Shown here piece after piece: positions 44,601 through 56,600 of a DNA stretch of 60,000 bases. Position 1 is the stretch's first letter. Each line of letters begins with the position of its first letter. Both the position numbers and the translations under genes were made by a program. Where the stretch lies: NCBI GenBank assembly GCA_030141605.1, contig JAQGDQ010000011.1:1178066-1238065 (forward strand), in the 5' to 3' direction. The notes under the pieces were generated by a model that saw nothing but the letters and a program-made list of their open reading frames with translations, was not told where the DNA came from and did not search any database. The stretch is from Tubiluchus corallicola (lineage: Eukaryota > Priapulida > Priapulimorpha > Priapulimorphida > Tubiluchidae).

Positions 44601-47600
44601 TTTACTTATATAAAATAACTATGCACTTTATCTTTTTTATTGAAAAAGCACCGTACTTCTTCACTGTTACATGCATTTCGCCATTCGCTAGTTAGATGGG
44701 CACTACCGCCTGCAACTCATTGCACAAAAACAGGTGCTGTATCTCTCAGAACTTTCAGATGAAGTTCAATTCTGATATAGCACACATGTTTAAGAGCTCA
44801 TGGGCAAGTATAGCAGTAGACGTAACATTTAAGCTTTTAAACTTAATATTTGCAGAGATTTATGTATCATGCTGAATGTTGTACACTGTACTTCAATTTC
44901 TGCTCTTGCAATTGTGTGCAACAACTCCTGGAATGTTTGTGCTGTTGAAAATTATGTTCAGTTGCGATGCACTAGTTGCTCACCCGCCGTTAATTAAGTT
45001 TTTAATATATTGTTCAATGATCAGAATCACTTTGGCATTATAGGTGTTAAAATCTATACTTTTACCGTACTTTAAAATGTGGTAGAATACGAAAGAGCAT
45101 CCTGTTTTCCTTTAATTTTGTACGCTACTGTATGCTCCTTATTTTTCAGATGGGTTTTGATGGTTTGTTCTTTGGAAGAATGGACTATGGTGATTTCAAC
45201 AACAGGAAAGCAACAAAAACTCTGGAGCAAGTTTGGAAAGGAAGTGCCAACTTAGGTAATGGCAGATTTTCACAACTGCTTGCTTCAAACAAGCCGCCTG
45301 GCAACCCAACTCCAAACAAGCAGCTAATATTCTGTTTTAATCATACGAAATTAGTCTGTTTTTGCCACGTTATGCTTGGAATGCCTTTTCAGCACTGTGA
45401 TAACAGAAAGCGGCTGAAATAGCTGATGAAAGAGTTCTTTCTTAACATTGGCATAACTCACTTTAGTGTGCGTTAGAAAAATATGTGAATCTCAAGGCTC
45501 GTAAACACAGTAATTTGTAATACTGATAAGTTAGGAATACAAGTTCAACTGATCTACAACAGCTAGCACTTTTAATGCATTTCTAAAATTTGAAAACCAG
45601 CGGTATAAAATCTGCACTTTTTCATTTTTTGCCATTTTTGTGAGAAATTGGCAAAGTTTGGAATTTTATTTGTGGGTAAAATTACAAAAGTATCACCAGC
45701 TTATTGCCGCTGATAGGCCCACTTCTTGTACAATGCCAGCAATCATCATTGCTGTCGTCATCATCGTTGTTATTACCATCACGTTAATATCATCATTGTT
45801 ATTCTCATCATCATCATTTTCACCATCGTAATCTTCATCATTGTCATAATTCTACTATTTTTCAGGCGAGAGTGCATATCTATTCACAGGAGCTTTGTTT
45901 AATGGTTACAATCCTCCACCGGGATTCTGTTATGATCAATTCTGTGCTGACCCACCCATCATGGTAGGAACATGTTCAGTTATCTGTTAGCAGTTTTAAT
46001 TAATTTTTTAATCATTGCATTATTTGATTGTGCTGCAGGTATCTGTATGCATTCTTAACCTTATCATTGTCTATAAGATGTGTTTCCATTTCATTCTGGC
46101 TTTGACAATCAGCCAGATTCCAGTCCTGCCACAAACATTGACATCATGCAGACCCTGCCATTGAGTTTCTGGATTCTGAAATGCATAAAAATCGCATTGC
46201 AAAAGTCACCCCTTAGTAAAACTGCGGATAATAAAACCAGCTGATAATAAAATCTTTTACGCGCACGGCCCAGAATTACCCCCGTAGAAACTATTATTAG
46301 GAAAATTCGGTTAATAAATCCAGTGCATTTAATACGTTCCGTTTGATAAGACAACATTTTTCAGTAATAGGTGACAAAAGCAATAGCGAAATGGAAAAGC
46401 TAAATGTGTGTTTGATAATTTGACTTTTTAGTCTGTTGAATGAACTTGAGTCATTCTGTAGGCATGTGCGTGAGCTAATTGCCTTGTATTTGATAACTTG
46501 CTTGTTTTTTTAAGATATGCAGTTTAAATTTAAGTCCTGTGTCCTAGATTCACCTTTTCATAGTCAAAGTCATACTGAAAGTTGAAGTCAGTTGTTTTTT
46601 CATGACTGCACTGCACGTCCAGCTGCTACAGAACATTCTAGCCTGTTGAATGAACTTGAATCATTGTTGTACATTTGAGTCGATCTGTAAGCCAGTGAGT
46701 GAACTGACTGCCCTGTGCGTAATTGTCATAATATTAATTATTAAGAAAAAAACATACACTGACAGTGATTGCGGTTGCCGCACTGTGATGTCATTCAATT
46801 TACTTGCTTGAACAATGCTGATCAAATTCAGTGTTGAAAGAGCAAAAAAGTTTCCTCTTTGATATAAATTACTTAAAGCACTAACAGATGCAACCCCACT
46901 GCAAATATTTATACAATTCTTTTATATATGGCAATCCAATTTCTTCTCATAAATCCTTCCCATCAGAGGGATGCCAATAGACAAGTCTTAAGTGCATTGT
47001 ATAGCACATGACGTCAGATAAAAATGCTGAGGTGAAACTTTATCTATTGATTAAAATAATTTAAAGTTTAATATATTTTTATCCTCCCAGCAATGTATTG
47101 TTTTTATAGGATGACAGGAAATTACATGATTACAATGTTGACGAACGAGTAGATGCCTTCATTAAATATGCAACAAAACAGGTAACATGTTTTGCCGGAG
47201 TTGAGAAAGTTCATAGTTCAATACTGAGTTGTGAACATTATTTGTCTTTTGTCAGTCGTTTAAACTTGTAAACTGAGTTACAGACTTGGAGGCTGTTGCA
47301 TTATGGAGGAGATTTAAGTTTCGTACATTTCCTACAAAGCTGTGACTCAAAGTTGTGTGAAACTAAATCTTACACAAAATTTGAATTCCAATCTGATATT
47401 TTTAATTGATGTTAAAGAAGCACTAGCCTATAATAATAATTGTAGAAGATGGCGACACCATCACTGTACACTTCTAGTACTAGTATAAAGTGCATAACAT
47501 GCTGATATCTGAGAACATTAAAAGAAGCATTATAAACTGGTGTTGCAAATTAAAATAACAGTTAGAGCGAGACCTCTATTAGATCATTTAGGACTTTGTG

Positions 47601-50600
47601 TTTTGCAATGTTCTTGTCCCAAAATTAGAATTACAATATTTTGGTGTGTCTATTTAGCAATATAAAATTTCAAGGTGTGAGGCATTTTTCGAAAATATTT
47701 ATTTTTATTAAAGCTACAAGATTTCATGCTAAGTTACAAGTTGTGCTGATAAGCTTTACAAACCTTCCTATCAAATACAGGCGGAATCTTACACAACGAA
47801 CCACATCATAATGACAATGGGGAGTGATTTTCAATATGAAAATGCTAATGAATGGTACAAAAACCTTGACAAACTGATAGCCTATGTAAATGCAAGGGTA
47901 AGTAAATGCAGTGAAACTGTGTAAACGTTCTGTGAGTTTATCTGTCTTTACACCTGTAATACTAAATTAAACAGAGTTGTCACTAAACTAAGTGATTCAT
48001 GTAGGCATATACCACATTTGGGTCTACTGCGAATAACTTGGCCCTGTTATATACATATATATATATACATATATTCAAAATTTCACAATCAAAAATGATT
48101 TTCAAAAAAATTATCACTTTCTTTGATAACTTTGTTTTAACCAAAACATGCCTTGGACCAGATTAGCTTTTTATGCTACTTTTAGGCCAAGTTATACACA
48201 TATTTGATAACTTGCTTATTTTTTTAAGATATGCAGTTTATATTTAAGACCCGTTTCCTAGATTCACTTTATATGTGTGAATATATACATTATATATATA
48301 TGTATATATATTTATACATAAAAACTGCCCAAACTTAATATTCGCTTTTATAATAAATTGGTCAGATCCCAACTTGGCCTAAAAGTAGCATAAAAAGCTA
48401 GTCTGGATCAAGGCGTGTTTTGGTTAAAACAAAGTTATCAGAGAAAGTGATAATTTTTTGAAAATCATTTTTGAATGTCACAAAGAAGATGTGATCACAA
48501 GAGTTTTCTGCTATAAAATAAAGAAATCAAAATAAAGAAAATAAAAGTAAATAAATAAATAACCACAACAAGGTTTATTAGTATTAACGATGTTAATATT
48601 AATGAACCTTATTGTGATTAACTACCTCTTTCTTTTGATTATGGATACACAGCACCATTCATCAATTTTTAGAGGAGTTCCTGGAAATAACAAACTATGG
48701 TGGTTAAACATAGATGATTTAACATCACTTGTATGTGCTCTTTGACATTATTACAAACTTTTCACGCAACTATTTTCTTTATCTAGCAAGCCAATGGCAG
48801 CACTGTTAACGTGTTCTATTCGACGCCATCTTGTTACCTCTACGCTCTGAATCAAGCTGGTAGATACTGGACCACAAAAAGTGATGATTTTTTCCCATAC
48901 GCAAGTGGCCCACACACTTACTGGACTGGATTCTTTACCAGTCGACCAAACTTGAAGCTTTTCATGAGAAACACCAACAATTTTCTGCAGGTAAGTTGCA
49001 CACCTGCTGACTTTTTATTCACATGAGTTTGTCAGTGTTCGTCAAAAGTTGATTGTGGTGTTTTACTGCCATTTTGTAACATCATACGGTTTGTAACATT
49101 ATTTAAAACTTAAGTCGTCTGTGTCACGTTAATGCGTCATTTATTTTATGGAAACAGAGAAAGGTCTTTGTAACTGCTATTGTACACTCTCTCTAGCATA
49201 ACAAATCTAGCTAGTGCCTAGACCACTGTGTCGCACCCTCATCTTGTGCAACTTTTTGTCGCAATTATGACATCGCCATGCTTGCATGTTAACTCCTTTA
49301 ATGTCTGTTCACCAAAATTTTTTGTGCCGTACATATATATTTTTATTTGAGTGGGTATTATGGAGTGAAAATGCTGGTCTTCCTATCTTTAGTGTCCATT
49401 CTTCTAACAGTGATGTCATTCATCAACTGAAGAAAAGCAGCACTATCAATTCCCATCAAAATAATAGCAAGTTTTTACAAAAAATTAATTGATTTTGTCA
49501 TATTTTTGCATGAACATTAGGCAAGTTGCAGAAGCTTAAAGTAGTTTAATCCATGGGCTTATCAAAAATCACGAAGTCTACCAATTACGTCATAAATTTC
49601 AAGTGAATGGCAGCTACCACCACGCCTGAAAATTTCTATACAGCAGTAGTATAAATTAACTGTTTAGGCAGTTTTTGCAAATTTCTTTGTTAATATTTTT
49701 CCGAGTTTAAAGAATCAACAGTAAAATCAACCCAAATGCTAAATGAGTTGTCCTATAAATTGGTTGTATTTAAACAAATTTGAGCTTTACTGTCGTAACC
49801 AATAAGCTAGTTTTCATTTTTATTTTCCGTCTCTTCAGGTATGTAAACAGCTTGACGCTTTGGCCAGGCTTGGACCCTTGGACAATGATGACCTTGACAT
49901 GTTGAGAAGAGCAGTGGGTGTGGCGCAACATCACGATGCGATAACGCAAGTTATTTTTTCTTTTAGATAGGCCTGTTGCAAGGATTGCTACTTTAGCACA
50001 ATGTAATCATTACGATAGGACGATATAGACAGAAAGTTTGTTAATTAAAGCCCAAGAAAACACTCTTCATAAATAAAACTTTAAAAATTGGTTTGAAATT
50101 TAGTCTTATTGCATACAGCAGTTGTATGCTGTATAAATCTTGTAAATTGTAACTCTGTGGTGGCCATTAGATGCAGCCATTTTAACGGTAAGTCGTTTGG
50201 AACAAGTTCAAATCTCATTGCATTAAGTTTGAAAAAATAATCAAGGTATTCACAGCACACTCTTTGCTAACGAAGCAAAAGTTTAAGTTAATTTATGTTG
50301 TAAATCAGATTAATAATGTTTTGTGGTGAATCAGTGGTGCACACTGGGATGGCGATGCAATGCTGTTTTATCAGTTAGCGTGAACATTTTAAATTATTAA
50401 GAATTTTTCAAAAGTCTTTCAAACAAGTAAGCGTAATGCTAAGTAATATAACTTTGTATGGGAAATTCTTTGAGATGTACGCTAAAATTCCGTTTTTCCC
50501 ATGTAACTTCTACAAAAAAGAACCTGTTGCTTTTGCATTGAATCAAAAAAGTTGTCAAGCCGAGTTGTCGCTGCTGTTTTTTATATTGTTTGTCAGTCTG

Positions 50601-53600
50601 CAAGTTGCAATCCTGCCTACTTAATATAGCCAATTGTAGCAGGACTGCAATCTAGTTCATTATCAAGTATACTTTGCTACGATACGACACTGGATCTTAT
50701 GACCATGTTCAAACTGCATTCAGACACATCCTCTCTTACCGAAGTAAATAGCCAAAACCACTATGGCAAGTCACCCATCCTAATCTCGGCGTTGCTTAAC
50801 TTCTGTCACTAAGCTGCAGTTCCCTAAGCTTCTAGAATTTCCATTGAATTATTAAATAATGATTGTGGTATCCCGCCTGAAAATTAAGAAAGCCAGTGTA
50901 AGATTAATAATAGTGGATCTTTTTTCTTGAATCTTCTTGCAGTGGAACAGAAAAGCAGCACGTTGCTTATGACTATGCTCAGCGTCTCTCTGAAGGAATA
51001 TCAGAATGTCAGGTGGGTAAAAAACTCGGTGACTAACGATTACAGATTTAAGTGCCACACCTGTGCATAAGCTTAGATGTCTCTGCTCATGCGCCATATT
51101 TAAACTGTGCTACTGATTGACTTTGCTTTCTTACTTGGTTGGTTTTGGTTGGCTGGGCTGAATAACAGACTGTTTGATTGGCTGTCACTTGACTGAGTGA
51201 CTGACTAACTGACTGACTGCCTAGCTGACTGACTGACTGACTGATAGAGTAGTTGATTAGAGTATTTTCTAACATTATTCTGGTTGCATGCCTAGCAACA
51301 CTAGCCAATGGGTTTGTTGGTTGGAAGACGAAGTCACAGACAAAAATATACTCTTTTGACAAACAAATCGACTATTGATTAATTAACAAAAAATTGATTA
51401 ATATTTTACTTATTAATATATTGACCAATGAACCGAGAACCTACTGATGAACTAATCCACCAGCAATGTGAGTATTGACGTATGTGTCTAAGTGACTTAT
51501 TGAATTAACTACTAGTAGATCGAATATGACCTAATCAAGTTTTAACTTTATCCATATAATTGTTGTCTAACTGAGTGATTTGCTAGTTAGAGGTAGCACA
51601 GAAATGTTAATTTGCTGATCAATATATTGATGCTTAAAAGAACAAAGTGATCAAGTTCTGAATAACACTATTGCAGTTTTGTCAATAAAATCACTTTCAC
51701 CAAATTTTGGCATTCCTAGCTAAAACAAACTTAAAACTCACAGGATGCAGTGAATGATGCCTACAAAAACCTGATGCCAAAAGAAGGAATGGATATGCCA
51801 CCTCCTGTTCAGACATTCTGCCCCTTACTGAACATCTCACAATGTGAAGTGAGTGAGAGCAACAATCAGGTGAGATCAGTTTCCCATTGACCTGCTTGTT
51901 TTTTGAGAAAAAAGTTAATGATAATAATAATTGTAAGGACATAATCCAGGGATAACACCTTAAATAACTTAATTCTTATTTGTAAGGTAGTCGCAATTAT
52001 TATTGGCCACATGTTACTTCAATAAGCTTGGTCAAAGAACCAGTGGTAGCATTTTTTAAGTCTTTGGTACGACTCGGTCGGGAGTTGAACCCGCGACCTC
52101 CCAGTTGGGAAATGAGCAGGTGAAACACTGTAAGATAAGGCACTGCTATAAAAGTATGAAATAAGAAAATGTTGCATTGTTTTCAGTTGTCTACGCTGTA
52201 CCACATCACATTCACATTGGTTTTGCAATTTACAGTTACTGTATACACCCGATTGCATGGACTGTGTCACATCACATTTAAATTGGTTTTGCAGTTTACA
52301 GTTACTGTATACAATCCTCTTGCATGGACTGTACCACATCATATTCGTATTCCTGTGCAGTCAAGCAGTTTTGCAGTTACTGGGCCTAATGGTGGAAAAG
52401 TCGAATCACAGGTAATTTTAATTTGTTTAAGGCAATTGCAGCAATGATGATGATGATGGTGATGGTGATGAAGAAGATGATGATGACGATGACGATAAAG
52501 ATGATGATGACAATGATGATGATGACAATAATAGTTTATTTAAAATAGGTTGTACCCGTGTCCGACATCACAAAGCGGATACCAGGAAGAAGCAGCCATG
52601 CAGAAAATGAAGTTGTGTTTCACGCGGAGTTACCCCCACTTGGATTTCAAACATTCTTTCTCAAAGAGGATACTGGTGAGTGCAAAAAGAGCACTGTCTT
52701 TTACGTTTTAGACAATCCTTAGCTTCCTCTTTAAATAAACCCCTAAAATTAGTGTGCGGCTACAGACAAAAATGTGTAAGTTAATGATAAAGAAATGATA
52801 ATTGCATTCAAGATTCTGCCACATTGGAGAGGGCCATTTAGCAATATGTCTTTTTAACAGTCCTAATCTAACAGTAATAAAAAGTTTTGGTTTCGACCAC
52901 CATAACTAAAGAAATCGTAAAGAGGTTAGGCTTAATGTCCAGCCAACAAAATTTAATTTCTATGCATGAAAACATGGAGTGATCTTGCAAGAAAGTATCT
53001 CATCAAGCTAAACTTTTTGATTATAATATTGAGCTTTATCTTTTTTCCAGGACTCTGGAAGTGGCTATTCCCAGCAACCAGAGTTGATTCAAATGCACAT
53101 TTGGGAAATGATATAGAAATTAAAAATGAGGTGAGAAATTTGAACAGGTGATTTCTGAAGCAATTAAAGCTCTGTTATATTAGTACTTAGTAAAATGCAC
53201 TAGAATACTACAGGAATATATCAGAGAAATGACATCATAGTTTTTGGCCATCGGTCTTGTAAACTCTTTTCGACTCAAGTTTGTTTCTGCATTTCAGCAT
53301 GTGAGTTTAATATTTGATGGAACCACAAGTCTCTTGACGTCCATCACAAACTTGGACAGCAAGGTGTCCATTCCTGTCACCCAGTCGTTCTATTGGTACA
53401 GAGGCGCCATCTATGATAATGACACTCAACAAGCTTCAGGCGCTTACATCTTCAGGCCTAATGGAACAAAACCGACATCTCTGGGTGACTCTGTGACAAT
53501 GAGTATAATAAAGGTTTGAAAACTGTACTTAACTTAATGCATTTAATCTAAAATGTAAGATATTCCCTGAATTTCAGCAGAAATTTCTAGCATTTCTAGG

Positions 53601-56600
53601 AGATCCTAAGTATTAATGAGCATGTAGCAATACACTTGTATGCATGTATATATGTACCAAGCAGTTTTGCAAAAGACATTTTATAATAAATAGTAGCCTG
53701 GTTGCAAGCGATTAGGATGTAACCAAGGTTGCACTGTTGGCACAACTGCCCTATTTTTTACATCTATTTTCAAAAACGATTGCCCAGCCTAAGCAATAAC
53801 CAAAATTTGTAAGAATGATGGAGCTATCAAGCTGGAGAATCTTATTGGTGGCACATACATTTACATTCTTTCGTGTGCAAAACAATTAGTGAGAAGAAAG
53901 TTTCACAGAGAAGTAGTCCAGAGAAAGCTAAACGACCATATTTGTAGCTTTAATATTTAACGCGATCTAAGTATAATTTTATATTTTGTCGCCTGTAGTG
54001 GTTTATGCAGCCTGAAGTTGATGTGTTAAGTTGTAACACTTTGACTATATGTTATATATGAGCGATGTAACAACTAATTTGCTATCAGTAAAGTAATGCA
54101 TATCTTTTTTTTATTTTATAGGGGAGTATAGTTCAGGAAGTGAGGCAACAGTTTACACCTTGGCTGAGTCAAGTTATTCGTCTTTACAAAGGTCATACCT
54201 GGGCAGAGTTTGAATGGACTGTAGGACCAATTCCAATCAGGTATGATTTGTGGCCATTTTATCTTATCGTTAGCCCTATATTTCACAATAAGTTTTTTCG
54301 ACGACATAATTTATCATCTACATTTTTGCAAAGCTTTTTATATAGTTCGGCAGCAATTCTATATAGATGGTTTCTGCTTAATAAGCCAGATGCAACAGAG
54401 ATGTGTTGAATGTTGCAATAAATTAATTACATCCTCCACAATGAAGGAAATACCCAGACAAAACTGTTAAGAAATCACTTTCTGATAACCCGTCCTTTTA
54501 CTAACTTAAAGCCAGCATTGCCTAACTTTGGTTGTGCCAAGTAATTCTTCACTTCACCCTGCTACTGATATAACTAAATTTTCATTTGTTTTTGCATTCT
54601 TTGGTTTCAACATTTAAGTATTAAAGTGAAGTATGCGGGCTTCAATGTTATGAGCCAGTTTTTGTTAACTTCAATGTGCTGAAGCCAGTTTCTTTCAATT
54701 TGAATATGACGATACCAGTTTTTTGTCAATTTCAATGATATGAAGCCAGTTCTTTATCAATTTCAACATGATAAAGCCTGTTTTGGTCAGTTTCAAAGTG
54801 ATGAAGGCAGTTTTTTCAGTTTCAACATAATGAAGCCAGTTTTTGTCAACTTTAACATGATAAAGCCTGTTTTTGTCAGTTTCAAAGTGATGAAGGCAGT
54901 TTTTTTCAGTTTCAACATAATGAAGCCAGTTTTTGTCAATTTTAACATGATAAAACCCATTCATCATCTGTTCTTTTTACTATTCTGCTTAAATTAGTAA
55001 CGTCTCTAGTTTCCAACCCTAACAATAATGTGTTTTGTCATATTTTTTGCATTTCCCATCGAAGCATTGTTACGGCATTTTGTCACTGGACATTTTAGAA
55101 AGAGTGTAGCCTTTTACAAAGAGGAATTTATCAGACATATGGGAATACGTTATTGAGTGCCCCGTCTGAAAAAAGTAAATAAGAATAATTAACAGGAACC
55201 AGACCTGGATTTGAACCAATTAGCTTTGGATTACAGGTCCAATTACATACGCACGACATTAGCATAGATCAATCTTGCTAAAGCTAAAATCAAATCTAAT
55301 GCAGAAATTAAACGTCCGATGGCTTTGTAATTTCAGTGACAACATAGGAAAAGAGATCATCACTCGTTTTGATACTAAACTTGCCACAAAGGGGATGTAC
55401 TACACAGATGCAAATGGTAGAGAAATGTTACAAAGAGTGTGAGTAAAATTGTACTGTTATAACAAAGGTGAGCTTGCTTTTTGATTTCACCTGCGTTAAC
55501 ACACCACAAGCAACTTTTGCCTACAAACTTATCTGAAAGATGCCAACTATAGTATAAATAGTTTACAGAAACATGTGAAGTTATAGACCGTTAGTCACCT
55601 ATAGAGTAAATTTTTAAGTCTGAAAAATAGCATGTAGGGGCTGGATAGCAGAAGGTCTAGGGTTCGAGTCCCAGTTGAGGTGCTAAACCTTTTCAAATTT
55701 TCGAATTTAGTATTCCTTTTTTGTATTTATGTAATTGATCTTGTATTGTGTTTTGATACAGTGTGGACTGATCTCTTGTGGCTGATAAACTAAATTTCTA
55801 ATTCTGAAAAAACAGAGGTGTGGACTTCTGAAATAATGTACTTAAGGCTTTATATTTCTGACAGTTATTCGTACATAGCTCTTACTTAATCATTCAAGCT
55901 TAGGCTTATGTACAACAAGACTGTAATCACATCAATGTTATATAACATGAAACATAGAATACAATCCACACAAGGATTGTATGGATGTATTGGATGTTAT
56001 GTATTACTTATTTTAGGAGAGACTTTAGACCGACATGGAAACTCAATGTAACAGAGCCTGTTTCTGGAAACTACTATCCTGTTACCAGTAGAATATTTAT
56101 CAAGGTACAGTAATAATAATCTTGCTGTTATTTTTATACATAATCGAATAATATATTGATTGATTATTCATGGATGATTTTAGGCAATGATGCAAGTGAG
56201 TGCAGGAGTGCAACGTAAAAATTGTAAAAGGTTGGGCAACCAAACTTGGATGACTTTATATAGTACCAGATGGGAAACTCGCTTTAGAGTAGTCAGCGAT
56301 TTTGAGCAGGCCGTTCGAGATCAGAGCTCAATTTTGAAAACCATATTTGGAATTCTTCTTCTTTATTGCATTATACCCAAACTCACATACTCATGAGTAC
56401 TGACTACACCATCTCAGCTATCTGTTACTTTAAGTTACATGACTGGTTGCCCAGCTACTTAAAAATTTTTAGTCCTAAATGTTTCGCAATGTTTGGTAAC
56501 AGCAAGATTTGTGACTGATGGCTCTTTCAGACTAGCAAATTTTCTGTCGCGAGTTTTCTCTCTGACAACAAACTCTCAAGCGTGAAATGTTTTGTGAGTT

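Noticed and set aside
44394-44618. Independent small genes at each mannosidase exon (short ORFs starting at internal Met codons)
   Set aside because: They run past real donors into intron sequence and are pieces of the single multi-exon gene.
49945-50000. A GT donor for exon 10 instead of GC
   Set aside because: Nearby GT sites would add residues or break the HHDAITGT motif, while the GC donor joins it exactly.
51087-51362. Ser/Gln-rich minus-strand ORF ([10 protein letters not shown])
   Set aside because: Produced by (CTGA)n-like sequence in intron 11.
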